Source: Magnaporthiopsis rhizophila
Taxonomy: Eukaryota > Ascomycota > Sordariomycetes > Magnaporthales > Magnaporthaceae
DNA length: 61,971 nt
Direction of reading: 5' to 3'
Assembly: GCA_003049465.1 (NCBI GenBank)
Contig: PYSS01000171.1
Location: 1 to 61,971, forward strand
Numbering within the stretch: the first letter of the stretch is position 1; every line of letters starts with the position of its first letter. A program made the translations under genes and the position numbers. This document shows, in pieces, positions 33,698-46,862 of the stretch. Below the pieces are notes generated by a model that worked only from the letters and a program-made list of their open reading frames with translations, made no database searches and was not told the origin of the DNA.

Positions 33698-35564
33698 TCA
33701 ACGACCCGTTATCCTTTTCTCAATCGTCCTGAGCGGCAGGTACACCAGGCCCGCGACGACAAACGCGAGCTCAAAACCAATATCGCCCGTCACTACCGCC
33801 ACAGGCCCCCGCCACCAGGCCTGCGCCATAAACGGCACGATGGCGCCGAAGCTGACCAGCAGCGACGCCAGCGCGGCCAAGCCGGGCGGGAGGCGGCCCG
33901 CGTCGTTCCAGACGTCGGGATCATATGACCCGGCGTCACCGCCGCGGAACCAAAAGTGCTCGGCCAGCAGCACGGCCACAAAGGCCGACGACCAGTAGGC
34001 GATGAGAGCGATGAAGTTCTCGAGGTTGGTCAGGAAGTCGCGGGCCAGCGCGATGGCGACGGGGATCAGCACGGCTGTCAAGACAACGGCGTAGACGTAG
34101 CGCGGCACCAGACGCAGCAGCCGCGGCGCCATCGGCGTCAGGAACTGCTGCAGGTTCAGCGTCACCGAGTACGACGTCGCCGCCAGGTTGCCCAGCAGGC
34201 TGAAGGCCAGCACCACCACCAAAAACTTTCCGAACCCTCCCGCGGGCGCCAGGATGGCGTCCAGCACGCCCCCGGTCATGTACGTGTTGTACCCAGCCTG
34301 CCACGTCGGGTTCGCGGGCAGCGCGCTGCCGATGGCGGCGCCCAGGATCATCAGGAGGGTGGACGGGATGACGAGGCCGGTGTAGCAGTAGACGAAGACC
34401 TTGGTTCTGGGTTTTGCCGGACGGTTCGCTGTCAGCAAGCGGAAACAAGATGGAAACAACGCGAGGAGGGGGTCGGCGTGGATCATCAGGACGCGAGCAC
34501 ACATACGAAGACGTCTTGGGATCCACGTAGGCGGTAAAATCGGACGCCAGAGGGGCATAAGGGATCATGTACGAAGCGACAATCATGCCAAACGAGAGGG
34601 CCTGGGCCGCCGTCGCAGGCGGGTTCGGCTTTTCGAGCGGCCGCTGGAACCCGGCGGCGCCGAGGCCGGCGACGATGATGAGCGCGATGGCGGCGGGGAT
34701 CGACGCCCACCGCTCGTAGACGTGCAGAACGCGGTAGCCGCAGAAGGAGATGAAGAGGGCCAGCAGCGCGATGATGACGATGCCGGCGTTCTGGCTGACG
34801 ACGGCGTCGCCGCCAGCCGGCGAGCCGCCGGCCACGGCCGAGAGGCACTGGCTGCCGATGACGCACTGCACCAGCATGAAGCCGACCATGGTGGACAGGT
34901 TGAGGAGCACAGGCACAGTGACGGGGTAGCGCCTGAGGGTGATCAGTTAGGCCCATGTTTGTTTTCGCTTTCCGCATTTACGAGCGGGTAGGTGGTAAGT
35001 ATCAAGGTAAACGGGTATGCTTACCCCCAGCTGTATCTCGCCTGGACCATTTGGCGCATGCCGGTCTTGGGGCCAAGGGTAGAAAAGAACCCCGTCAGCG
35101 TTGCGGTCAGGAGCATGAAGAAGAGGATGACGAGAGCGGCATCGCGCAGTTGCAGGCCGAACAACGTGGGCGCCAATATGCCAAAAACAACGCTTTAAGG
35201 GGGTGAAGGCAGGCAAGCGTCAGTATGTTTCGAGAAAGGTAAGAATAAGGGGTAGTAGCTGTTCCCACCCTAAAATGTTGGTGTTCATGGTCCACCAGAG
35301 CGTAAAAATCGTCACCGTCTTCTTCATCGTCCTCTCCTCGGGCGGCACGGGGGCGATGCCACGGCCCTCGAGCCTCCCGGAGCGGGCGGCATCCAGGAGG
35401 AACTGGCGGACGCGGCCGGCAACAGTGTTGGGGGCCTTGCCGTGCTCGGACCCCACCGCCTCGGGATCAGCTGCCTCCACGACGGGCTTCGGGCCCGGGA
35501 GGGTGCCTTTCTCCACATCGACCGCGGCGCCTTCGGGCGACTGCGGCGGCAGGGGTTGCGCCAT
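33698..35564 (-). CDS. NCS1-family purine/cytosine permease
   Basis: Exons 35564-35269, 35192-35025, 34932-34507 and 34406-33698, all junctions phase 2, give 532 residues. It should import cytosine or purines with protons at the plasma membrane. Family markers are the N-terminal RGIAPVPPEERT followed by FTLWWTMNTNILGVVFGILA, then KTGMRQMVQARYSWGRYPVT, YMIPYAPLASDFTAYVDP and ALIAYWSSAFVAVLLAEHFW. About twelve hydrophobic segments are visible. The cytosolic N-terminus of about 75 residues is typical for Fcy2-like members. The constant phase-2 junctions and CTAAC branch point before exon 3 support the model. It lies beside a long gene-free stretch. Substrate preference cannot be read from sequence. 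Confidence 0.93.
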
Positions 35565-37245
35565 CAGTAAGCCGCTAAAAGGTGATGTGTCAACTGATAC
35601 GTCGGATCCCGAGAGGGGAAAGCGTGTAGTTGGCTGCTTGGGGTGACGCGGGCTGGTGGTATGGTATGGTCAGGGCAACCTCGGGTCTGGGCAGCGGGGT
35701 GGTCGCCGATGTCTCGGGTTCAGACGAAGGTTGACGCAGCCTTCCGAGCTTATATTTTAGGCTAAAGCAGGGCCTTTGTTCCGTAATGTTACAGGTCGAG
35801 AAGCAAAAGGACTGGTCGACACGCAGCTTTTTTCCAGAGGCAAATATGCAGCCTCAATTCCGCCCCTGGTAGGTAGGCACCAGGTAGCATCCTGGGCGGT
35901 CTAGAAGTTGTGTGGAGGCTCGACAAGGGTTGGCCAACAGGAAGGTGATCTCGCTCGTTTTGTTTGGCCTTCAGCAGGGAGGACAGCTGGAACCAAATCT
36001 ATCAATCTGGGGCCGACAAGGAGAAGGCCTGCTGACGCCCGGGCGTTGGCGGAATCCTCGCCGTGCCGTTCGCCAGACCCGGCGCTTCGAGGCCACACCA
36101 GTAAGGATGCCGTTGCTTGGCACCCGGACGGTGAATGCAATGGTGAACCGACCATGGAGGGCCGTTTTGAGCCGCCGGTGAGTAATAAGCGAGCGATGAC
36201 GGCGTGTGTGGATCCACATCAGAGATTTTCGCCATGCCATCCATGGTCCCAGGCCGAGATATGGCTTGGCGTTGGTCGCTCCTTCATTTTCTTTTTTTTT
36301 TCTTCTTGTTTCCTGCCCCGCGAAGGGTCTGCTCCATCCACCTAGCTTGGATGCCCGCACCGGGCATAATAAGCAATCGAACCCAATTGATCCCAGCTGC
36401 GGTGTGGGGAAAATCACTCAAAATCCAAATTACTTGACAAAACTCCGACGGGTGCCGGCGCCAAAAACGTCTGCCAGAGAACACGCGGCGGCGGCGAGAA
36501 GGCGTGAAGGCGATTCAGTCCTGGCTCGGCCCGGCATTCTAGACGGTTGCAACAGCCGGAGGGAGTCGGTCACCAAGTGACGGGACACGAGTCGGTGGCT
36601 GCTATGTAGATTTGTCAGTACCTCATTTGCCGCGCTTGGAAGTTGCCTCTTTTTGCAAAGCGTTGAGTTGGGTGGATGGACGACGCAGTGCCACATGGTC
36701 TTGGCCTCGCAAGCGTCGTCTCGGGGTCGGCTCCGACGTCAGGCTAGCGCATACGTGACGCCAGATAACGGCGGATAGGCGGATAGCGGCGAATCAATGG
36801 CTCGATCCAGTTAGGGCCCATCGAGTAGGATGAATGACAGACAGCTGGCAATGCGCCAAGGAATGAGGATGGATGGCCAGGGCCATGGCTGTGTTGGCAC
36901 TCTGCTGGCCGATGGATCCTTGGTTACACAGCTAACGGTCTTATTCCACCCAACAGCCACAGCACGGCTCCTCATCTCGGCACGGGTTTTTATTGGCTGG
37001 TTGGGATCAGGGGAGTTACGTAGGTAGTAAAGGCAAATGCGGACATGGGTGGTGAAGCATGAGGCTGAGAAATCACGAGTCCGAGCACAGCTTTCGATGC
37101 CATCCTTCGGTACAGAGAGCGGGGTTTCATGCGCATTTTCGGTGACCATTTAAAATAGTTATTAATCAAATTCCCGGTCAATATCTCCTCTTTTCCCTCA
37201 TATCACTACATCTCCGAGGTTTCCGCCTGGCAGAGCCTATAACCG
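35565..37245. other. Intergenic region upstream of permease
   Basis: 1.7 kb with no supported gene; open frames lie on both strands without coding character or domains. Confidence 0.45.
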
Positions 37246-37464
37246 ATGTCGGTTCCCACCGAGCCCCGTCCCCTCACACCGAGATCCCTAATTACCACAC
37301 TAGACTATCTGGTGGCCGGAGGTCATGCATGGGACGACCCTCCGCGCCCATATTTCCCCCTGCAATGTGACGCCACATCCATCGAGGTCGGCGACGAGAC
37401 CTATGACAAATCTCACTTCAGGCCAAGCATCTGGGGCCTTAGACAGCAGGAGCTTAAGGGATAA
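37246..37464 (+). CDS. Small hypothetical ORF, 72 codons
   Basis: Begins MSVPTEPRPLTPRSL and ends SIWGLRQQELKG. Third codon positions are mostly C or G, unlike neighbouring spurious frames, and a pyrimidine-rich leader (CTCTTTTCCCTC) lies upstream. No domain is recognised. It could be a real small protein, the tail of a decayed gene, or chance. Confidence 0.3.
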   Translation: MSVPTEPRPLTPRSLITTLDYLVAGGHAWDDPPRPYFPLQCDATSIEVGDETYDKSHFRPSIWGLRQQELKG

Positions 37465-40131
37465 CGGACGTGGTTGATAGCAGCGTGTTTTTGAGTTTAC
37501 TGCCTTTTTGTCAAGAAGAATTAACAAATGAATCTACCGTACCAATTTTTGCTTTTGGAATGCACTCAAACTAGCTTCAGTTCGCACCTGGTTACCGACT
37601 CTGGGTGTTGATATTTTCTATTTGAAGAAGATCCGGGAGAAGAAAAAAAGAAATAGCTACCGCCGTATGCCGGCTCATATAATTCCCGTCAGAGTACTTC
37701 CACCGCAGGTGGCAAGGCCAATCACTTTACACCGAAGTAGCACCGCAGGCAGTTTTCAAATCGAAAGAGATGGGGTCCATATCAGATTTGGGAAAAACAC
37801 CGCTCTTTTGCTAGGAAAATAAACTCAAGTGATTTGGAAAAGATAATTAACCCACAAGGTCGGATGCTGTTAAAAGGAAAGTATCGTGACGACAAAGCAG
37901 TGAGGACGTATGCATGGGACAGCCTTGTCTGGTTAGACTCCACTCGTCAGCCTCACTTTTTACATCCTTATCCCCGTGCGGGAAACTGGGGAACCAAGGC
38001 GGTCATGGTATGTCGCTCGTAAGGAAAATCAACTGTCGTGACCCGGATAATCTTGCAGCCCGGAAGGGTTATCGTGGTGTCAGCACTAGCCAGGGACAGC
38101 ATCCAAGGGAAGTTTCTTAGGTGTATGTCACAAGCGAGGTAAGTTTCGAGTCCCAACTGCCGCATGCGGACGTCCGCGGACATTTGCGGCTGCCCAGAAT
38201 TAGGCCCGAAAGCACCGTGCTCATCACGTCGCTCATCTGACGTTTTCCAAGGGCTCCTGTGGTAAGGCGTGCGTGTGAGAGTGCTTCCACTAGAATGAGT
38301 GAGTACTTGGACCCTCTCTTGCCAGCCGTAAACGGGGGTTCCGTGTCTTTTTGGCATGATATTATCCCGGAGCTGGTTAATGGCTGCTGGACTCTGAATG
38401 TGTCCCTCTCAGACGGTGGCATCTCGGTATAGTACGTTCTTGCAGCCCGAACGGTTGGTCAATCATGAATCCGTCCATAATCTCAGCAACCCTCTGTGCT
38501 TCTCGAAACCCATACATCAAGACTGTTGTTAAGGCTAGCTGTCTCCGTCTTGCTGTGAGATGCTGTGTCTCCGACAACAGCGGCGATTATCTCCCTAGGT
38601 GGGGGAATACAACTCATCTCAAGTCCCGGAAGCCTATCATCGGCGGACGTAATAAGCGGCGAGGAGTGTCCGATCTCGTTGTGAGGGAACACAACAGGAG
38701 AATCCCACCGCTTTATGCCGCCTTGTGTCACCACCAGCACCTCAACAAAATCACAAGTTCGCGTTGGGCACGTATCACGCCTAATACCCGATAATGTTCT
38801 GCTGTTCTCCATTATGAAATTGAGTATCATGGAAGCCGACATAGGGGTGATGAGGCCGGACGGCGAGCACCCGGCCGGCCTTTCCTGACTAACCCCGACA
38901 TCGGGCTCTGTCAGGACTTACCGGCTGCGGCGCTCAAGAAAAAAATGGGCTACATGGAAACGCGAAAGGAGTAATGCTCAGGCTTGGCCGGTGTGACCTA
39001 TGGATGTTGACATTGCTTTTTTGGGCGCTCGTAAGACGAGCCCAGTGATGAGCGGCGGAGCAGGCCCAGCTCATTAGCGCGGGTGTCCTTGCGACGAACA
39101 CACAGCCAGCTTTACGTACGCATGATATGGACCATATCTTATGCGCCATTAATCGAACTGCCGAGCTCGAAATGCGCCCATAAAAAAAAAGCAAAAATTC
39201 CCCAGGCAGCCAAGGAAGACGAGCAAGGAGCACCGTTGCTCATGGTTGTGACGTCACCTTCACCGACGGTCAAGAGCGGTGAGTCCAGCGACCGGTCCAG
39301 ACCAAACCACGGGCAGCTAAGACGCGCTTGGAAACCACCCGCACCAAGAAAAGGCGGGCACCAAACGGGCTGTGCTACCAGTCGAGTTGGCATGACGAGA
39401 GCAACAGCTGCAAAAGTTGAGAAGAAAAAAAGAAAAAAGAAAAAGCAAAGACTTTCCGAGCACTCCAAGAAAATTAAAGCCGACGCGTGCGCCGCATCCG
39501 ATACGATGATGCGGGCAAATCCGACGTGAGGCGGGCGGATATCGTAATTGACGGAATTGCGGCAGTGGCCAGTGCAATGACATACAAGCGAGGTACCTGT
39601 CCAATGCCGTCGTCGCGCCCTACCCGCACAAACAACCGGGCGCATACGGCGGCAGCATGTAGGGCGTACGGCCGACTCTCCTTTTTTTTTTCCTCCTTTC
39701 TTTTCTTTGCTGACGACGTTTGGGCATCCAGGCGTCATCGGCGACCTCCGCTGGATGTGGCCCAGCCGGCCGTGCGTGAAGCCCCCGACGCCGAGGGCAA
39801 GTTCCGATTATGAGCCCCCCATCTCTTGGGCTTTTTTTTAGTAAAACAGGTAACTACCGGAGGGAGTGGCGGAAATCCTCGGCGGCGCCGTGGTAGGTTG
39901 GCTGCCTTAGTGTACCTGTGTAAACGGGCCGACACGCATGCAGGTACAACAATTGCCCCTTCGTTGGTTTTGTGTCTTGTTGGGCAGCTGGCAGTCATGT
40001 CACCTATCGTCCGCCACCCGACGCTCAAGGCGTCGGAATGGATATCTGGTCCCTCGGGGTACGGAGGGAGACCCGGCCGGAGGAGAGGCATTCCTGCAGC
40101 CAACCGCGGCTTAAAACCCAACGCGAGAGCG

Positions 40132-40158
40132 AAAAAAAAAAAAAAAAAAAAAAAAAAA
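40132..40158. repeat. Poly(A) run, 27 nt
   Basis: Uninterrupted A run in the gene-poor stretch, with no matching retroelement 3' end or target duplication recognised beside it. Confidence 0.85.
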
Positions 40159-43100
40159 GGCCACCCGGCGCGAGATAAAAATAGGTCAACTGTTACGCCC
40201 AGTAAAAATCTCAGGACACCGGAAGCCCGAGAACGGCGACGCAAAGAAGACAAAAATCGGATATGGCCGCGAAATGTGATATATTACGAAGGAGAACAAA
40301 GTACCGCCCCGGCATTCTTTAAGGTTTATTCGTTTCGAAGAACGAACGGAAAGTGGCTTTCTCGGAGCTACATCACCCCCAGATCCAGGGTTGATTGAGC
40401 CTCCGTCGCGACTGCCGTCGGGTCGGACGAGCCCAACAATGGGGAAACGAAAAAAAGAAAACAAGGTTTCGGGCCACAATTGGAACAAAAGCGCCGCCTT
40501 CGTTCGAGGCTTGTTTTGTTTTTGAGGCTAGCGCGCGAGCCCCAATGTGACAGGTCGACAAACCCGCCGCTCGGGTCAGGTGGAAGCCAGGGCTGTGTGC
40601 AACGCAGGGACCAGTTCGAAGCAGAGGGAACGGGCACTTGTCGACACGAATGGACAAAGACGGAAAGGTGGCGACCCTCCGGAAAGCTGGTAGCGTTTTT
40701 CGTCGTACGCTAGGCAGGCCAAGTGTTTCGGTGAGCAGGGTTTTTTTTTTTTTTTTTTTTTTTGTTTCTATTTTCTTTTTTCAGGGTCAGGACAAGCCCA
40801 GTCCATACAGAAATCAAACCAAGCCAAACTATCCCCGTCCATATCCGACGGGCGGACGGCAGATGCACCCCCCAGCTTCGGTTGTGGGATGCAACGTCGC
40901 TGAAAGCAGCACAACAGGAACACGCCCCACGGTTGCCTTCCATTCGTCAGGGTGCCCGCTGCCATCTTGGAGTGGATGCGATACGCCAACAAGCGGATCC
41001 TTGCGCCCACGCAGCTGGCGCGTGTGACCGTCCGGGGCTAAACCCAGATTTATTTTATTTATTAATCTTTTCTTTTTCTTTTCTTTTTTTGCAGACCCTT
41101 CTACTTTGCCATCCGCGCTAGCCCGAGATACCCGATGGTGGCCTGGGGGAAATGAGCGAATACGGGAACCCCTGGCAGGACGGAAGAAACTAGAGGGTTC
41201 GAGAGGATCTGGACGCGTGCGTAGCGGCAAATGGCAAATAGTTCTCGGGTGCGTACATGACAAGGGGGGACAATAACGGGGTTTACCGTGGAGGAGGGGA
41301 GGAGGAGGAGGAGAAGAAGGGGTGCTGCTGCTGCTGTGTTTGTGTATGTACGTATGTACATACGACACTCCTCAAGCCACGGCCAAGGGTGTGACACCCC
41401 AACACGCGGGTACATGCATGCATAAGCGCTGACAGGGCGGCGCGGGTCAGCTAACGAGCGATAGACAGGGCTCACCGATGCCCTCGCTCACGGTACCAAA
41501 TGGTGACTTTGACTACCTAGGTAGCTAGTACACAACCCCCAAGCGGTGTACGTATGTAAACCGGGCTGGCACTGGGGCCCATCGCTCACGACGTACGTCC
41601 CGACGGAGAGGAAAAAATGGGTCAGGGTCCCCGAGCTGCTACCCGGATGTGTGATGGTGGCATCGGGCGGGAGGACGAAAGAGGAGAAAAGCCGAACAAT
41701 ACAGGGAGGGGAAGGATCATGGACTGGTATGTAGAGACGCAAGGCACGCACGTAACGCATGGCGGTGCTCGCATGATGGACCTTGGCTGCAGCTTTGACA
41801 GGAAGAGCGGGAAGTGTGGGGAGTTTGGAGGTCCATTCGTTTTTTTTCTTTTTTTTTTTTCTTATAAAGTATGTCAATATGTGGGCAAAAATGGTAACGT
41901 CCCGAAACAGTCAAGTACATACAAAGACGAAAAAAAGAAATCTCTCGAAAGCCAGTGCACCCCAGCTGGCGTCGGGTGGCTTGGTGGCTTGCATATTGCG
42001 GTGGACCTGAAATCTGGGCTTTCCATTTGGATGGAATTGAGCCTTCTAGGTGGCACGAAAAAACAGCCCATCCAGCAGAACGGCAGACAGACCGCCGCCC
42101 GCGTCCTTTTGTCCCAGAGCCCTGTTCGGTGGCGTTTGGCAGCAGGTCGATCTCCGGGGGACGCGCTACAAGGGCGGCTCTGTCCAATCGAGGCCCGGGA
42201 ACGTGGCTGCTCGGTGTTTGCCGTTCTGAGCCTTCCGGTTTCGTTGCTTTTTCTTCGTATTTTGTTTCTTTTTTTTGCTGTTCCTTTCCTCTACTTTCTT
42301 TTCTTGCATCCTCTCCTCAAAGAAAACGACCACAAGGATAAGCAAGGAAGAATGGACCAAGGAAAAAAAAAGAAGAATAAAAAAAAAAGCCCACGGGATC
42401 CTCTCTATCCTCTCACGCATCCAAGCAAAGGCAACGGTCTTGTGTTGTATACGGCATTTAGCGAGGCGCTGCTGCTTGCTCAATGCAACCCACCCACAAA
42501 TCTACCCTTCGCAGGCTGCTGCCGCCGCTCGGGGCGCACCGACCAACCTCGGCAAGCCATGCCAGGATTTTGCTGGGGCGCGCGAGGATCAGATGAGGGT
42601 TCAAGCGCTTGCCTCGCCCACTCGCTCGCCTCCCACGGCACGGCAAGTAATCACTTTTGCGCTCCAAATAGCGCGCGCGGTGCTGCTGTGTGGGGACCGA
42701 CCGACCTGGCCGTGTGTCTCCATGGTCGGGTATGTTGTCTCCATCGAACAAGGGCCGGCCTCAATCGAACCTCGCTGTGGGGGAGGAGGGGTGGGGCGGG
42801 CTCGGTGTGTGGTCCACCGACAGAGCGCTGAGTGGTGGGTTGCAGGCTCGCGATTTCCGTTTTCGGGACAGGTACCACGTCTGGTCGAGGGTGCCTGCCT
42901 CACCAAGTTCACAGACCATCCACCACCTTCTTCAATTTTCCTTTCCGCCCCCATCCGTCTTGTACGCGTGGACATGGTTTTGCCCATCTGTACTAACCTA
43001 CCACCTACCTGGTACCTGCTTGTCTATCTCCCCCGTCGTCGCCGTCGTTCTCCCCGTGCCATTTCACGCCGTCGTCCTAGCGCGTCCCAGTTCCAGCCGC

Positions 43101-43563
43101 CTCCCATGCCCCAGCGCCCAACCCCGGCGCGACCGCCGCCCACCAGAGAAGCACAGGGCAATACGATGATCGCAATGCCGCCCGCGCGCCCGCCCCTTCG
43201 AGAAATTTAACCCCCCTCGTGCGTGCACACGTGCGCACCCAGCAGCATCCACCCGAACGCCAGACCGGTTTCCAGCCTCTCCTGCCCTGCCCAGCTGGCC
43301 GGGCGGGTTGGGCATCCATGCGAGGGGCTTGGCTGACCGGTGTAAGCGCGTGCTGTTGTTTCTTGACTCGCCTCCTGCTGTGGCTACCTACCTACCTTCC
43401 TTCCGTCAGACCGGCGGCTTGCCGTTGCGAGTGTGTGCGTGTTTGTGAGTGAGAGAGAGACAGAGAGAGCGTGTGCCTATCCCATGCGCGCTGAGTGCTG
43501 CCGATGCTCACGCGCTGCTGCTCCCGACCCGACGCAGCGGCAGCCCATGGCCACGCACACTCG

Positions 43564-43626
43564 CGGCGGCGGCGGCGGCGGCGGCGGCGGTAGTAGCCAC
43601 CCCTCCCTCCCTCTCTCCCTCCCTCC
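43564..43626. repeat. (CGG)n followed by CCCT-rich repeat
   Basis: About nine CGG units (43564-43590) followed by CCCTCCCTCCCT-type repeats to about 43626. Both are purine/pyrimidine-biased simple repeats in non-coding DNA. Confidence 0.8.
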
Positions 43627-44280
43627 ATCATGGCCATCGCCATCAAGACCGGCCAACCTTCCTACCTGACATGGCTGACCTGGCCGGGCCGATCTGCCCA
43701 CTTTGCTCTTACATCCGCCACTCGCGGGCGGGAGGCCTGCTGCCGCCCTGCTGCGCGCACTCCGGCACGGGTGGAATACGGGAGAGGGCTGCCGCGTCCC
43801 GGGCGCTAAACATTTTTTCTTTCTTTTTTTTTTTCTTTTGTCCACGTAGGTAGCCAGGTCAACTGCGCCAGGTAGTTAGCACCAGGGCGGGGAAAATAAG
43901 CCCGCCCAGGGGCAGTGCCGCCACCACGTACCGGTCCACTGGTTCTCTCTTTCACGCCACTTTTGGTTTTTGCCTTTCTTTACACCCTTTTTTTCTTCCT
44001 TTTTTTCTTTTCTTTTTTTACGGTGTCACTTCTGGCCTCCGTCCCGGCTACCTAGGTTTCAGGTACTGAGTGGGTACCTTGGGGGAAATGAAATCATCTC
44101 GCCTCTATTACTCTCCGCAAACCTGCGTCCCGACCGGTCCTCCTCGCCTTGGAGGCAAAGACACACTCCCGTGTAAACCCCATGAACCATGGACTCGACG
44201 GAGCTGAGAGGCCGCGATTTTTCCGGCCAAAGAATGCTGTACTTCCCTGGTACAGCGCCGGCTGCCTGCCTCGTATCTCA

Positions 44281-44289
44281 TTTTTTTTT

Positions 44290-44328
<39 letters not shown>

Positions 44329-44334
44329 TTTTTN

Positions 44335-44367
<33 letters not shown>
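44281..44367. repeat. Poly(T) run with unresolved base (N at 44334)
   Basis: Nearly 90 bases of T with single interruptions (a C and a G) and one N. As at 3129-3185, the N marks uncertain homopolymer length. Confidence 0.85.
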
Positions 44368-45452
44368 CTTTTTGTGCTTGTGCTTGTACTTGGGCAAACG
44401 AGGGGCCGTCGTGCCAGCACGCCCACCATGCCAGCGGATCTTTTTGATAAATTGATAACCCCGACCTCGCCTCGTCCAGACTAAACGACGCCAGCACTAC
44501 TACCCGGACGACCAGGGCTACCAAACCTTCTTTTTACCTATCTGACCTTCTGACCAGCTAGGCACGCCGTGGCCCCGTACCAAGCACTGCGCTTTACCTG
44601 TATCTGCACTTTATCCTAGCCACTTTCTGGTGCGTCACACTGACCTGTCGACGGCTTCGCACACGGACATCATCTTCCAGCAAGGCGGTGTCGCCAACTC
44701 CAGTCGCCGCCCATCTAGACTTTCGAGAATCTTCAAGGCAGTCCGATCCCCCAAGCCTCCAAGACCTGGTTGACAGGGTTCACAAGCCGGCCGTCCCGCC
44801 TGCCACATCGGCAGAAAGATAAGAAACAAGGCCATCAACATCAGGCAAGGGCGGCCCGAGGGATTAAAAAAAGGAAACAAGGCGGAACGGAAGAAACAAG
44901 ACAAAAAAAGGAAAAAAAAAGAAAAAAAACCAAACAAAAAAAAAGAAAGAAAGAAAGAACCTTACCACTAGCAAGGGCTACAAGGGGCCTGGTCCACACG
45001 AACTCCTTCTGGCTTCAATTCCAGGTTCTAGAAAAGACAAGAGCAGGCCCAGAAGCCCAGTCAGTGTCCGACCCAGACACCCGGCTCGCACACCGTTTCT
45101 CCCACCACGCAGCACTTGGCGCTGGCCACTTAAGACTCCACAGGTGCTCCCTCACCGCATCGGGGGCCCTACAGCAATACTTCTTCCAAGCCTTCGGATC
45201 CGGCAGCTCCTCATGTGTCTCCCAAACCTGTTGCCTTTGAGGAAGAACACCACCGACCTCGCGCCCGACTTACAACCTCACCCGCACCCGAGGCCCGCCT
45301 CATCGAATCCGCGCGGGAGTTTACGGGCAGGGACAGTCCCCGGGGCAGTGGGGGAGGAGGAACAACACGCACAAGCAGCCACCAACAAGCAGGGCAAAAA
45401 GGCAAGGTTCTTCCCGCCCTCCTGGTGGAGCGCCACATCCCGCCGCCGAGCC

Positions 45453-46862
45453 ATGACCGCCACGCCAGCTACGGCGGACACCAACACCGCCGCCGCCGCC
45501 GCCACCGCTGACGCCGGCCAGCAGAGGAAAGTATGGCAGCCGCTGCATCCTGACGTTCGTCCGAGGCTCGACCCGCAGTACGTCCAGCTGCATGACGAGG
45601 TGCTGCAGTACATCTTCCCCGACCACGACAAGCCGTGGGATCCGGCCATCCGACGCGGCTCGCCCAACGCTCCGCTCGGCCTGGGTCCGGTGCCGGTCGG
45701 GACCATCGAGACTTTGGACGTGGGTTTGTTCCAAATCCGCGCATTTAGTCCCAGTACCGGCCCCTCCGACTCGCCCCGCCCAGACGCGGGGTGGCCGCTT
45801 TTTGTTTGGTTCCATGGCGGCGGCTTTGCCCTGGGCGACCTCGATAGCGACTGGGACATCATTACTCGAATTTGCCAAGGTAGGGCATTGCCCTTAACCC
45901 CATCCATTCGGCATGCTAGTGCTTTTTTTTTTTCTTTGGTTTGGTTCGAGTCCTGCAGCCGAGTCCGTTTTCGTCCTCGTGCAGGTGCCTCTACATCCAA
46001 GTTTCATCACGTGTTGTACTAGGGTCGTCCGTCGATCACGCCATGTTTGGCGGGCAACTGGGGACCGACCCAAATCGCAGCATTGAAAAGGTGCCTGGTT
46101 AATTTTTTTTTCCTCTGTTTCTGACAACCATTGAAATAATTACTCAGAATCACGTTGCGTTGTGGCCAGCGTTGGCTACCGCCTCGCGCCGGAGCATAAG
46201 TACCCTGCCTGCATCCAAGATGGCGTCGCCGCGCTGCACTGGCTCCTCTCGCCCGAAGACGGCGTCGCGAAGCTGAACATCGACCGCACACGGTTCGCCC
46301 TGGGTGGCGCTTCGGCGGGTGCTCTGCTCGCCGTAGCCTCGGCCCTCCACTGCGTCGAGGACGCCAGCCTGGATTTCCGCCCGTTGCTGCAGCTGCTGAT
46401 CGTGCCCGTGGTCGACAACACGGCCCAGCCCGACGGCGAGCGCTGGTCCGTCAACGGGCCCATTACCCCCGGGCTGACCCCGAGTCGCATGCTCTGGTAC
46501 AGGAACATGTGGCTCAACACGCCCGCCGACGCCGAGAACTGGGATGCCAGCATCGACCGCGCCCCGCGCGACCTCCTCGCCCGCCTGCCGCCCGCCTTCG
46601 TCGCCATCGCCGACCAGGACCTGCTCGCGCCCGAGGGCGAGCAGTTCGCCGACCTCATGACCGCCGCCGGCGTCCCGGTCGAGAAGAAGGTCTATGAGGG
46701 CTGCACCCACGCCCTGCTTGCGTATTCCGGGTATGTGAAACGTTTTGCCTAATTACCGGCTTGGCCCAAACACTGACGACGTGACGATATAGGCGCATGG
46801 ACAAGTCGAAGGAGCTTCTCTACGATTGCGTGGATCGCGTCAGATCCGCGCTCTATGCTTGA
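45453..46862 (+). CDS. Alpha/beta hydrolase, HSL-type esterase
   Basis: Exons 45453-45879, 46148-46730 and 46793-46862 give 359 residues. The oxyanion-hole motif is HGGG (121-124), the nucleophile motif is GGASAG (Ser198), and the likely acid and base are Asp300 and His330 (CTHALLAYSG). It should cleave carboxylic esters or amides, as in the hormone-sensitive-lipase or arylacetamide-deacetylase group. YRLAPEHKYPA is a family hallmark. There is no signal peptide. The first intron, 268 nt, is long for this genome and might hide a further mini-exon, but the direct join (CQ/ESRCVVASVGYRLAPE) is natural. The start at 45453 was preferred although the frame is open upstream. Confidence 0.88.

Larger units (their letters stand above)
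37465..45452. other. Long gene-poor stretch (8 kb) rich in homopolymers
   Basis: I find no spliced or unspliced frame with fungal coding character. Notable sequence includes poly-A at 40132-40158, poly-T at 40741-40763, a (CGG)n run at 43564-43590 followed by CCCT repeats, and poly-T with an N at 44281-44367. The last kilobase before the hydrolase is probably its promoter and 5' UTR, because its frame stays open to about 45144. It may hold a non-coding RNA or very long leaders; the sequence alone does not show it. Confidence 0.5.

Noticed and set aside
45144..45452. Upstream extension of the hydrolase frame
   Set aside because: Sequence is P/R-rich leader-like without signal peptide or family similarity; 45453 has a better start context.
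45940..45965. GGTTCGAGTCC, a perfect tRNA B-box string
   Set aside because: No T-stem pairing, no A box at the right distance and no acceptor stem; it lies within an intron of the hydrolase gene.
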